Shown one piece after another: positions 1-8,879 of a stretch of 64,000 nucleotides of DNA; within the stretch, counting starts at the first letter, position 1; each line of letters begins with the position of its first letter. This DNA comes from Sulfurimonas sediminis (GTDB lineage: Bacteria; Campylobacterota; Campylobacteria; Campylobacterales; Sulfurimonadaceae). Both the position numbers and the translations under genes were made by a program. The notes under the pieces are model-generated. The model saw nothing but the letters and a program-made list of their open reading frames with translations. It made no database searches and was not told the DNA's origin. The DNA lies in NCBI RefSeq assembly GCF_014905115.1, contig NZ_CP041235.1, positions 1,798,001 through 1,862,000 on the forward strand, given 5' to 3'.

Positions 1-2313
1 TGTTTCATATTCATTCTTAGGGCATCCTTCGCTTTCTACTTTCTCTATGAAGGCATTTAAAATAGACTTTTGATTGTTACGTAACCTTTGCCATGAGCTA
101 AGATATTTACTATCCGTAATAAGTCTAGCGCAATTTGCACAACTGTCTGCAGTTTGGAGCTTTCCACATTCCCCCATTATTGGATGCCTAACACATTCAC
201 CGTACTCCATTTGACGCTTATGAATATAAAGTTCTACAAACATCTGTTCTTTGTCTTTTTTTGAATATCCACTTAGTAAATTATTATCAAACTGAACTTT
301 AAAATGATCCCTAAAAAAATCGGTATTAAGCTCTTCAGCTTTTTTAGTTCTTACATATGCATATGCTTTTTCACTTGTGTTTAATGTAAGCCAGCCAAAA
401 AATGATTTAATTTCTTCTGGACTATGTCCGTCTTCAACCATAGTTGTAGCTATCATCGCTCTCATCTGATATGGAGTGTAGTGCCATAGATTACTATCAA
501 TATCAGCGCGTATATCATATTTTTCTATTAGAGCACTTATCTCTCTAATTAGCTCCTTAGATGAAACAATATGATATTTGACTTGATGTGCATAGTTGAG
601 ACTTTTACGGACAAATATAGAGTCAATTTTAGATTCCTTTCTAATATTCTCACTAATTAGAATTTGATTTTCTATCGCTTTTATAACATCATTATCATAT
701 AAAGGTATTTTTCTTATCGCCTTTTTCCCCTTTTTAGCATAAGCTTTAGCTTGTTTCTCTATGCTCAAAATTAAAATATGGCAATTTAATTTTTTATCAA
801 ATATTAAAGAATTTTGATTTATTGAAGCTAACTCGGATGGTCTGCATCCTGTAGATGATATAACCAAAAAAGCATTTTTAACATCAACTGAAACTTCATC
901 TATATGATATCTTATTTGTAAATACACTTCCTCTGGTAGGGGCAAGGTAGATTCTTCTTCATTATCTATTATAACAATTTCCGATGAAAGGGTTTTCTGT
1001 ATAACTTTTAACTTCTCTATATTTGCAGAACCGTTAAGTATCGCTCTATTTATTAGATATTTATAAAATGAGCTTATATCATTCTTTACACCTTTTAATT
1101 TTTTATCTTTTGATCTCTTATCAAACCAAGTAACTATATCGTCATATTCGATATCTGAGGCTTTTAGATTGAAACTTTTTTTTCTAGTCTTAACATATTT
1201 AAAAAATGATAAAATTTCTCCTTTTACCGATGTACCTTTAGATACACTATATATCGCGAATTCTTTAATCTCTCTTGCAATTGCATCATCACTAACAATA
1301 CCTAAGCTTATCGTGAAAGTTCTCCATATATTTTGCTTTATGTAGCCTATGATATACTTTTTAGAAACCTTTGAAATAACTATTTTATTAAATACATCAA
1401 AATGTTTCACTTGAGTTTCTTGGTATTTGAATACAATTTTTCTTAATTCCGCATAAGCTTCAAGATGGTACTTCTTTACCTTATGCAATAAATTTGTATC
1501 TTGAGCAATATGAAACTGTAATGCCTTACTAAGCGATATCTCCTCGTTGTTAAGCATTTGATTTCTTAATATTTTTTTTATAGAATTATTAAATAGTTTT
1601 GGATGTATTGCAAGGGCATACATAATTATTATACCTGTACTTACTTCAAAATCTTGAGTTATTGAAGACAATGGATTATGATTAAGCAACTGCTCTTTAA
1701 TTTTTGCGAGAAGCTTTTTTGTTTTTTTTACATTTTTTTCAAGCTTAAAATTATGTTTGCCATCTAATGAAATATTTTTCCATCCATTATTATTAATATT
1801 TATTTTTAGATCATATCTTGTTTCTGGATATATTCGCAAGGGAAGAGAATCATCTTTTACTCCAAAACCGATTATATTTAATATGTGATATTTGACATTT
1901 TCCGGCAAAGTGTCTATTCTATCTAACTTTGTTCTAAAAAAAACACCCTTTGTAATATCAAAACCATGATACTCAAAATAGGCATACCGATGTATCCAGT
2001 ATTGAGAAAAACATAGTTTTGCATGATATTCAAAATATTCTTTTACACCCTTACTGTTCTCTTGCATTAGCATTTCCGTCATAACCCATATGGCTTTTTC
2101 TAATCCGACACTTCTTTCTTCACCAAAAATATCCTCTACTATTTCTAGCATTTTCATTTGTTTTTCAAAAACCAATTTTTTAAAATGTATCCAGCAACTT
2201 GTGTTAAATGAAACGTCTTTTAAAGCTGCTATTCCCTTCATTCCAATAATATATATACTCGAATCAACTTGAACATAAAATTGGCTATTTTTATTTTTAC
2301 TATATTTAATCAT
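1..2313 (-). CDS. Large tyrosine recombinase, 3' end beyond the window
   Basis: An open frame of 771 codons runs from an ATG at 2313 to the left edge without a stop, so the C-terminus is missing. Tyrosine-recombinase motifs are visible: STGCRPSEL with the first catalytic Arg at about residue 491, YQMR at 615-618 (second Arg, with Tyr in place of the usual His of HxxR), FFGW near 637, and candidate nucleophile Tyr at 651 or 653. After this comes a cysteine cluster (Cys, 8 residues, Cys, 8 residues, Cys-Ala-Asn-Cys) that could bind zinc. About 450 residues precede the catalytic core, much longer than phage integrases. It overlaps the upstream recombinase by 8 nt, so the two are probably translationally coupled. 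The short-plus-long pair resembles TnpA/TnpB of Tn554-type elements; that is inference from architecture. Confidence 0.8.
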   Translation of the reverse strand, partial: MIKYSKNKNSQFYVQVDSSIYIIGMKGIAALKDVSFNTSCWIHFKKLVFEKQMKMLEIVEDIFGEERSVGLEKAIWVMTEMLMQENSKGVKEYFEYHAKLCFSQYWIHRYAYFEYHGFDITKGVFFRTKLDRIDTLPENVKYHILNIIGFGVKDDSLPLRIYPETRYDLKININNNGWKNISLDGKHNFKLEKNVKKTKKLLAKIKEQLLNHNPLSSITQDFEVSTGIIIMYALAIHPKLFNNSIKKILRNQMLNNEEISLSKALQFHIAQDTNLLHKVKKYHLEAYAELRKIVFKYQETQVKHFDVFNKIVISKVSKKYIIGYIKQNIWRTFTISLGIVSDDAIAREIKEFAIYSVSKGTSVKGEILSFFKYVKTRKKSFNLKASDIEYDDIVTWFDKRSKDKKLKGVKNDISSFYKYLINRAILNGSANIEKLKVIQKTLSSEIVIIDNEEESTLPLPEEVYLQIRYHIDEVSVDVKNAFLVISSTGCRPSELASINQNSLIFDKKLNCHILILSIEKQAKAYAKKGKKAIRKIPLYDNDVIKAIENQILISENIRKESKIDSIFVRKSLNYAHQVKYHIVSSKELIREISALIEKYDIRADIDSNLWHYTPYQMRAMIATTMVEDGHSPEEIKSFFGWLTLNTSEKAYAYVRTKKAEELNTDFFRDHFKVQFDNNLLSGYSKKDKEQMFVELYIHKRQMEYGECVRHPIMGECGKLQTADSCANCARLITDSKYLSSWQRLRNNQKSILNAFIEKVESEGCPKNEYET

Positions 2314-3472
2314 GTAGTTTCTCTTGCAGTTCTAAAAGCTTTTTGTTTAAACTTTCTGCATGTTTCTTAGCAAAGTCTTTTGAAATTTCTTCATTTGCAT
2401 GATCTACATATGGTCTAATCGATTCAGGAGATTTCCAACCCATAATATGTCTTATTATTTCATCGCTAAGATTTAGTTCTCCTCCAACCATTGCTTTTAC
2501 AAGCTTTGTTGCTTTGTCAGAACGGCCAGAGTGTGTTCTCACATTCCCTTTTATTCCTGCATTTTTAGCTGCTCTAACCAATGAATCTCTGTATGAAGCG
2601 GCTTTATATTCATTAAATAAAATCTCGCCTTCTATAGCTTTAGTATTTACAAAGAGATATTCACTGCTCTTTTTAGACTTTACTTCTGCAGGGTTTCTCT
2701 CATTCAAGATATAGTTCTCAATAACTCCTATTGTCTGATCTCCAAAGAGAATAGTTCTTTTTCTACCTCTTCCTTTGCCTTTAGAACGAGATGGCTTAAC
2801 GGTACACTCTCTAGGATTATAGTCCTTAAGCTTTATGGATAAAACTTCATCTATTCTCATCCCGTGTAATGTAGCTAAGAATATTGCGCGATTTCTATAG
2901 TTTCTAAAATTACTATATATTGCTTTAACCTCTTCATCCGTATATTCCAAAATATATTCTTTTGAACTAGTTTTGTGCTTTGTAACAAATAGATCTATCG
3001 TTGCATCAGCTATACTACTAATATCATTCCATCGCAACGTAAGAGCTGTGCTGTATTCAGAAAGTTTATTATTGTCCCATTTATTTATCTGAAGCACACT
3101 ATGTTCAGAGTATTGCCATAAAAATTTATAAAACTTCACTATAGTTTCTTTATGTTTCTGAATTGTATGATATGTAATTTCTGGTTCAGATATTATCTCA
3201 TTTTTCTTGATATCAAAATTAATAATATACAGCATATATGCTTTTACATCTTCATCTGATGCATTCCAATATTCTACATTCCTATCTAATAGAAAATTAA
3301 AATACTTCACTAATATATACCCTATTCCTTTGCCATAATCTAAAGAATTTTTCGATTTATTACTAACATAGAGACTTGAATAAAAATCAGGAATATTTGG
3401 TTTACAAATATGATAAAACTCATCCGCTCTACCATTTTTGTGTACCTTTTTTCCCTTTTGTAATTTATACAT
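2306..3472 (-). CDS. Tyrosine recombinase/integrase
   Basis: This 388-residue protein has the full catalytic set of the phage-integrase family: Arg206 in HGMRIDEV, His314-x-x-Arg317 in THSGR, His342 in RHIMGW, and the nucleophile Tyr355 in RPYVDH. The first ~170 residues form the SAM-like core-binding part. It would catalyse site-specific DNA strand exchange, moving or inverting a genomic element. A start at 3472 is preceded by TTAGGA at suitable spacing. The stop overlaps the start of the larger recombinase. It lies directly downstream of the BREX operon on the same strand, separated by 177 bp, which makes an island-mobility role plausible; no att site was identified. Confidence 0.88.
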   Translation of the reverse strand: MYKLQKGKKVHKNGRADEFYHICKPNIPDFYSSLYVSNKSKNSLDYGKGIGYILVKYFNFLLDRNVEYWNASDEDVKAYMLYIINFDIKKNEIISEPEITYHTIQKHKETIVKFYKFLWQYSEHSVLQINKWDNNKLSEYSTALTLRWNDISSIADATIDLFVTKHKTSSKEYILEYTDEEVKAIYSNFRNYRNRAIFLATLHGMRIDEVLSIKLKDYNPRECTVKPSRSKGKGRGRKRTILFGDQTIGVIENYILNERNPAEVKSKKSSEYLFVNTKAIEGEILFNEYKAASYRDSLVRAAKNAGIKGNVRTHSGRSDKATKLVKAMVGGELNLSDEIIRHIMGWKSPESIRPYVDHANEEISKDFAKKHAESLNKKLLELQEKLHD

Positions 3473-3649
3473 ATTTTTTCCTAAATACTATCTACTGATT
3501 ATATAATTGAATTAATATAGATTACCTAAAATAGAAATAAGTATATACTCATATTTTAAATTCAAAGATGAATTTACAATTGAATGTATATTTTTTTACA
3601 AAACTTTCCCTACTAACCACTTTTTTTTAATGCATGAAATAACCTTCCA

Positions 3650-5674
3650 TTACTCCACCCCAACAGCCTTAAACACTGCATCAATTGGGTCTGAGTAAAT
3701 AATAAGTTGAAACTTACTCATTAACTCTGGTGGGACTTTCGCCATTTGTGTCATATCAACAGCAGGAAGTAGTATTTTCTTTGCTCCACTATCACTTGCA
3801 ATTTGTAGAGCATCTGGAAGACTTTCTGTACCTGTAATTGTTCCACCAATATTCATACTGCCAAGAACTACCATTTGAGATAGTAATGGTTTTTCAAGAA
3901 CACCACTACATAAAGATACAAATATGGCTAACTCAATATCTTTTGCTTTACCTACACCGTTAAGGTCACTTGCTTTTAAGTGATAATCAAAATCTTTATA
4001 TTTAACACCCAGTGACACACGATGTAAATTTGCTTGTATATAGTTTGCAGCTTCTTTTATCTCTTCTTTTATAGCTGTTCCACTAAATCCAGTAGTATCA
4101 AGTTTTCCACCACCTGCCATTACTTGCAAGTCTAATCTAAACAGACCTTTATGACCGTTATCTGGATTGTATGAAACAGTATATAATGAACCATTTGGAA
4201 GTTGTCCATCTGGAATAAGTGCATTTCCACCACTTTCGGGAACGGCTACTCTTATCTCACTATCATCTTCTATATCAATATAAGAGAAATTTACATCGTA
4301 AAATTCCATGCCACCTATCTTTTTCAGTTGCTCTTTTATGCGTCTTCTACCAACAAGTGCATATTCTAATGCCACTCTTACATCTTCTTTATCATATACA
4401 CCATTTGGGTGCATAAGTTTTAGAAGACCACTTACAGTTTTTTTAACAGCACGGCTGTCTCTTTGGTTCAAGTCCTTACCAAGCTTAAAATACTTATCAA
4501 TAGCATTGGAGTAGTTCATCTTTTGAAGCTCTCTCATCCACTCTGCCATAAAGTCCGTAATGAACCCATACTCATTAGTGAAAAACTCTGTTCTCATCTT
4601 AGGGATTTCCCACCCTGGGAGATAGTTGTGAAAACGGTCAAAAAATGCAGTATCTATCATCTCTTTTGGAAATGGAGAGAGCAAGTGAGAAGTTTTTATG
4701 ATGTTCTCTATACTTCCATCAATATTTCCAACAAACACAAATGAAGCTTTGGCTTGTTTTTGCTCTTTACCCCTTGCAAATGAACCACTTTCCATATAAT
4801 CTTTCATTATTTGTATGCCATCTTTATCTTTGAAGTTAATTCCTGCTACTTCATCAAATGCTACAATATCCCAATTACCAACAAGACCAATAGTTCTACT
4901 ACTCATATTATAAAAGAGATTCGCAACAGTAGTTTGACCACCACTTACAAGTATGGAGTTAGGCGAAATCTCTTTATATACAAATGATTTACCCGTTCCT
5001 CTTGGTCCAAGCTCACACATATTGTAGTTGTTCTCTACAAATGGGATTAAACGAGCTAATAAGTGCCATTTAGTATTTATCTCAAAATTAGTTGGCTCCA
5101 TTCCAGAGCTTCTTATAATTATATCCATCCATTCATCATTAGTGAATTTACCTCTTTGGGCTTGAAACTCTTCCATATCCATATTTGGCATTTGAATGGG
5201 TTTTAGGTCTTGTATATGAAAAGGAGATGCACCTTTGGCATTTTCATCATAGTAGTATTCAAGAGTAACTATGACCCATATACCACCTGCAAGTAACTTT
5301 TGGTATTTTTTTACATACTCTTCATTGATAACTATTTTTTTAATACCAAGGTTAGAGAACTCTGCTTCATACACATCATCTTTTTCATTGAGCTTTACAG
5401 AGACTTTATCTATAACTTTATAACGACCTTTCTCTTTTATACGAGATTTGACAACCTCTTTCTCATCTGGTCTTACATAGTTTTTAGCAAGTATATATTT
5501 AACCTTGGCAACACCTTCTTGTATGAGCTCTTCATTATCAGTTGCACAATACATACCAAGCAAATACTCTAATACATAAATAGGAACATTTGCTCCCTCT
5601 TTAATGCTTTTTGTCAAATCTTTTCTTACTACTTTACCTATAAACTCTTCATTTAGTTTGCTATTCAAATCCAT
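3650..5674 (-). CDS. brxL: BREX protein BrxL (AAA+ ATPase with Lon-like C-terminal domain)
   Basis: Last gene of the BREX operon, 674 residues. BrxL assembles into a DNA-encircling AAA+ ring required for phage restriction in type I BREX. An N-terminal domain (about 1-180) is followed by the ATPase core with Walker A GPRGTGKS at 223-230 and Walker B VAFDEVAG at about 271-278. A C-terminal Lon-protease-like fold covers roughly 540-674 (conserved stretch GSMNIGGTITG). The canonical Lon serine motif GPSAG is not visible; the equivalent stretch reads NGVGKAKD, so proteolytic activity is doubtful. The gene starts 8 nt after pglZ ends. Confidence 0.93.
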   Translation of the reverse strand: MDLNSKLNEEFIGKVVRKDLTKSIKEGANVPIYVLEYLLGMYCATDNEELIQEGVAKVKYILAKNYVRPDEKEVVKSRIKEKGRYKVIDKVSVKLNEKDDVYEAEFSNLGIKKIVINEEYVKKYQKLLAGGIWVIVTLEYYYDENAKGASPFHIQDLKPIQMPNMDMEEFQAQRGKFTNDEWMDIIIRSSGMEPTNFEINTKWHLLARLIPFVENNYNMCELGPRGTGKSFVYKEISPNSILVSGGQTTVANLFYNMSSRTIGLVGNWDIVAFDEVAGINFKDKDGIQIMKDYMESGSFARGKEQKQAKASFVFVGNIDGSIENIIKTSHLLSPFPKEMIDTAFFDRFHNYLPGWEIPKMRTEFFTNEYGFITDFMAEWMRELQKMNYSNAIDKYFKLGKDLNQRDSRAVKKTVSGLLKLMHPNGVYDKEDVRVALEYALVGRRRIKEQLKKIGGMEFYDVNFSYIDIEDDSEIRVAVPESGGNALIPDGQLPNGSLYTVSYNPDNGHKGLFRLDLQVMAGGGKLDTTGFSGTAIKEEIKEAANYIQANLHRVSLGVKYKDFDYHLKASDLNGVGKAKDIELAIFVSLCSGVLEKPLLSQMVVLGSMNIGGTITGTESLPDALQIASDSGAKKILLPAVDMTQMAKVPPELMSKFQLIIYSDPIDAVFKAVGVE

Positions 5675-5682
5675 ATTAACCC

Positions 5683-8154
5683 CTAAAAATCATCATCAAA
5701 ATCATTGAAAAATGATAATGCTAACTTCACTTCAAACTCTTTATATATTGGAGTTTCACTACTTCCCTCAAGAACTTTTTTCGTTACAAGTTTAATGTTC
5801 TGGTTATTATACTCATTTATGTTCTGCTTGAAAGTCATCTTAAATCTTGTTTCTCTATTTGTATCATACTGTTCAGTAGAGTTAAAGGTATGCTTGAACT
5901 CATCAGAGAGCAATACACCATCAAGACTTTGAAATGATATTTTAAGTGTTATCGGTTTAGTCTTATCATCAACTACTTCTGATTGGTAGAGCGATACATT
6001 AACAGTATTGGTAGATATATTTCTCATCGGTATAATATCTACATTTACATCTTTAATATTTGATGATTTGCCTTTTTTAATATTAACCTCGATGAGTGGT
6101 ATTACCAACTCTTGAAGTGAAGCTCCACCGTGTATAAAACGATTGCCTCCACCTTGAACTCTTATTTTACTGATTGACTTTGGTATCAGATACTCATTAT
6201 CTCCACTAATACCTAAATTATCACCGCTATATTTAGCCACACAAGTTCCATCTTCCAAATTTTTACCAATAATAAACCTTCTATTTATTTTTATAGCATT
6301 TTGTATCTCAACCTTGCAAAATTCACTATCAGCAGTTGCTTGGTTGGTATAAAGAAAACCGTGATCACTTGTGATTAATATATTTGATCCATTAAAGTTA
6401 GAAATTTGCTTAATGATTTTAATAATGCTCTTAAATGTACTTTGCACTGCATCAAATGTTTTTATTTCGTTTTTTTCTCCCATTTTATCAATCTCATCAT
6501 GGTAGATATAAACAACACTTGCATTTTTTACTAACTCTCTACCTTCATCTCTTTTATATTTTAAGAAATCTTCATAACCAATAGCCATTGCATTTTCATC
6601 GTATGATTTTAGTATTTTATCTCTATTGGCTATCCCAGATGATGATTTGTCATCTACAAATACAATATCATTTTTATTTTTTATAGATAACTCTTTATGA
6701 GGTAATAGACTTGCCATTCCAAGCTGTGTATATGATGGTAACGAACTTAGCATGCTATTACAAGTTGCACTAAATCTATCTTTCTTTTTGTTCTCTGCTA
6801 AAATTTGTGAAGTTAGTTCGACTCCACACTCATAACGCAAAGCATCAGAGATAATGACAAATACTTTGTTTTTCCTTTGTAAGTATGGTTGCACTTTAGT
6901 GTTATAAAACTGTTGTTGATGTGCAATTGCTGAAGTGGTAGAATAAGTTTGGGCGAAACTTTGCCAGTTGTCATTTAACTCTCTTAAATAAGAGTTTAAA
7001 TAAACATCTTCTACCTTAGAGTTAAGAGGCTTTAATAGTTCAAGGTGTTCAGCTTTGCTTGAATGTATAGAGTAATCTCTATAATATCTATCTGCTTTAT
7101 ACCAATGAGTAGAATACTCATTTATCCCATCTTGAAAACTTTTCATAGTAAGTTTGGTATCTTTTACAAAGTCAAAGAGTAGTGAAGCACTAAGAAGTGC
7201 CTTATAAATATTTTTATAGTTCTTAAACCAAAATGTATGCTCTCTAATATTAATAATTTTAGCCATTTCAGAAGAATTAATACTGTTACTATTTAACTTG
7301 CTAAGTAAATGCGATATAACTACTTGGTCGCACTTTTCATAAGTATCGCAAGAGATTATTTTTGAAATATCTATATCAATAATAATATTACCAATATTTA
7401 ATTCCTCACTAATCTCTTTTGAGATTTGTTCAAAACTATCTTTGTGTTTGCTGCTATCCATCCAACTTTTAACAAAAATTCTTGCATCAGAGTTTAGTAT
7501 GCTTTTGCTTTTGTCAAGTGAGTAATAAAAATGATTTTGAAAGAGTTTATGTAATAAATCTTTAACACTGTCTCCATCATAAGAGTATTTAGTTTTAACA
7601 GCTTTAAAAAATTCATCTGTAAGGTTATATTTGCTTAATGTTTCAAAGTGCTTGTCATTAGAGAATAGTTTTAGCATAATACTATCTATATTATCATCAC
7701 ACGATATGCTTGTAGCCATTATCTTAAGTGCAAGGCTATCTTGACTCTCTTTATCATTAAGCAAAGTTTTAAGGGTATTTAAATGAGTTTTAGAGTTAAA
7801 AAACTTATCAAACTGACTTACAAACTCTTTGAAACTGACATCAAGACCAAGATTTTGTAAAATTAGACTTATTTTATCTGCACTAAACATATAGTTAGCG
7901 ATGTTCAAATCAAGTAGCCAATTATCCTCATCTTTAGGGGGTTTAATAGGAGAATATATAAGAAATTTATCATTTTTTTGCAAACTCAATACTTGTCGTT
8001 TTATGCCAAACTCATTGTTATCTATTTCAAGTTTAGTTACATCATCTAACTTTATTACTTCAAACTCATTTTTTAAAGCACCATTATCATCATACCAAAA
8101 CACCAATCTCTCTTTTTGGAAGATTGTTTTTAATCTTTGTTGTATATCTATCAT
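5683..8154 (-). CDS. pglZ: BREX protein PglZ (alkaline-phosphatase-superfamily protein)
   Basis: An 823-residue PglZ, one of the two signature BREX proteins. The alkaline-phosphatase-like core is visible as ISDALRYE with Asp at about residue 437 and TSDHGF with Asp-His at 597-598, both metal-site motifs of the superfamily. The N-terminal ~380 residues are helical and of the BREX-1 type; the last ~130 are beta-rich. Purified PglZ proteins have been proposed to act as phosphatases or nucleases; the role in vivo is not settled. It lies 1 nt after the 60-aa ORF and 8 nt before brxL, within one transcription unit. Confidence 0.94.
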   Translation of the reverse strand: MIDIQQRLKTIFQKERLVFWYDDNGALKNEFEVIKLDDVTKLEIDNNEFGIKRQVLSLQKNDKFLIYSPIKPPKDEDNWLLDLNIANYMFSADKISLILQNLGLDVSFKEFVSQFDKFFNSKTHLNTLKTLLNDKESQDSLALKIMATSISCDDNIDSIMLKLFSNDKHFETLSKYNLTDEFFKAVKTKYSYDGDSVKDLLHKLFQNHFYYSLDKSKSILNSDARIFVKSWMDSSKHKDSFEQISKEISEELNIGNIIIDIDISKIISCDTYEKCDQVVISHLLSKLNSNSINSSEMAKIINIREHTFWFKNYKNIYKALLSASLLFDFVKDTKLTMKSFQDGINEYSTHWYKADRYYRDYSIHSSKAEHLELLKPLNSKVEDVYLNSYLRELNDNWQSFAQTYSTTSAIAHQQQFYNTKVQPYLQRKNKVFVIISDALRYECGVELTSQILAENKKKDRFSATCNSMLSSLPSYTQLGMASLLPHKELSIKNKNDIVFVDDKSSSGIANRDKILKSYDENAMAIGYEDFLKYKRDEGRELVKNASVVYIYHDEIDKMGEKNEIKTFDAVQSTFKSIIKIIKQISNFNGSNILITSDHGFLYTNQATADSEFCKVEIQNAIKINRRFIIGKNLEDGTCVAKYSGDNLGISGDNEYLIPKSISKIRVQGGGNRFIHGGASLQELVIPLIEVNIKKGKSSNIKDVNVDIIPMRNISTNTVNVSLYQSEVVDDKTKPITLKISFQSLDGVLLSDEFKHTFNSTEQYDTNRETRFKMTFKQNINEYNNQNIKLVTKKVLEGSSETPIYKEFEVKLALSFFNDFDDDF

Positions 8155-8155
8155 A

Positions 8156-8338
8156 TTATTTTTTATACTCTTTTGGTATATCCTGAGTTATCGTTCCATC
8201 TGGTAACTGAAAAAATAGCTGTTTATTTTTACTATAAACATTCGCTATTCCTTTTTTAAAGCTATCTTTTTGAGCATCTTTAACTGCTTTTTTACCAATT
8301 TTAATTATCATCATTTCCAAATTACTCATTTTCTCCAC
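8156..8338 (-). CDS. Small protein paired with the zeta-like kinase
   Basis: A 60-residue basic protein whose start overlaps the last 17 nt of the zeta-like kinase gene and whose stop lies 1 nt before pglZ. Its second half (KQLFFQLPDGTITQDIPKEYKK) has the look of a small beta-rich fold; no catalytic motif is seen. The overlap implies coupled translation with the kinase, so a toxin-antitoxin or ligand-partner relation is plausible. Classical zeta or PezT antitoxins precede their toxin, whereas this gene follows it. Function unknown. Confidence 0.65.
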   Translation of the reverse strand: MEKMSNLEMMIIKIGKKAVKDAQKDSFKKGIANVYSKNKQLFFQLPDGTITQDIPKEYKK

Positions 8339-8879
8339 CTTCTAAAAATAGATTTTTTAACTCTTCATCATAGAGTTCATCTTGATTTTCAACTAACTCA
8401 AAATTATCATCGCCATTAAAAAATAACATCCACTCATCACACAAATCTTTGTATATATTTTGAAACAATTTTCTACTTCTATAATATCGTCTTGCAATAT
8501 CTTCCGCAGGAACATTGTGCCCACCTTTTAAGACTCTATTTTTAACACGATAAATATTTTCAGTATTTGTTTCTAAAAATAGATATATCAAAGATATTTT
8601 AAATCCTTGGTGTTTTGCCTTAGCTATTATTTTAATAAGATACTTACCAGATAGTGTTGTCTCGATGATAAAAGAGTTCTCCTCATCTAACGAGACATAC
8701 AACTCTTCAAAAAACTTTTTCCCAGCTTTCATCTTATACTTTTGAATATCATTTGGATCATACTCTTTTGCAATTTCATCTGCATTTATAAATTTTAAGT
8801 TTTGAAGCTGTGCAAAATTCATAGCAAAGGTCGTTTTTCCACTCCCATTTGCACCTGCAATTATATAAAGTGTTTTCAT
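8322..8879 (-). CDS. Zeta-toxin-like P-loop kinase (COG4185 type)
   Basis: A 185-residue P-loop protein beginning MKTLYIIAGANGSGKTT, with Walker A GANGSGKT at about 9-16, an ADE motif near residue 33, IIETTLSG in the middle and the basic segment GGHNVPAEDIARRYYRS, all typical of zeta-toxin-like predicted kinases. Zeta toxins phosphorylate UDP-N-acetyl sugars; the substrate of this subgroup is not known. The ATG overlaps the stop of the pglX C-terminal gene by 4 nt (ATGA). Zeta-like genes are not core BREX components, so this is an accessory module carried in the operon between pglX and pglZ. Confidence 0.85.
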   Translation of the reverse strand: MKTLYIIAGANGSGKTTFAMNFAQLQNLKFINADEIAKEYDPNDIQKYKMKAGKKFFEELYVSLDEENSFIIETTLSGKYLIKIIAKAKHQGFKISLIYLFLETNTENIYRVKNRVLKGGHNVPAEDIARRYYRSRKLFQNIYKDLCDEWMLFFNGDDNFELVENQDELYDEELKNLFLEGGENE

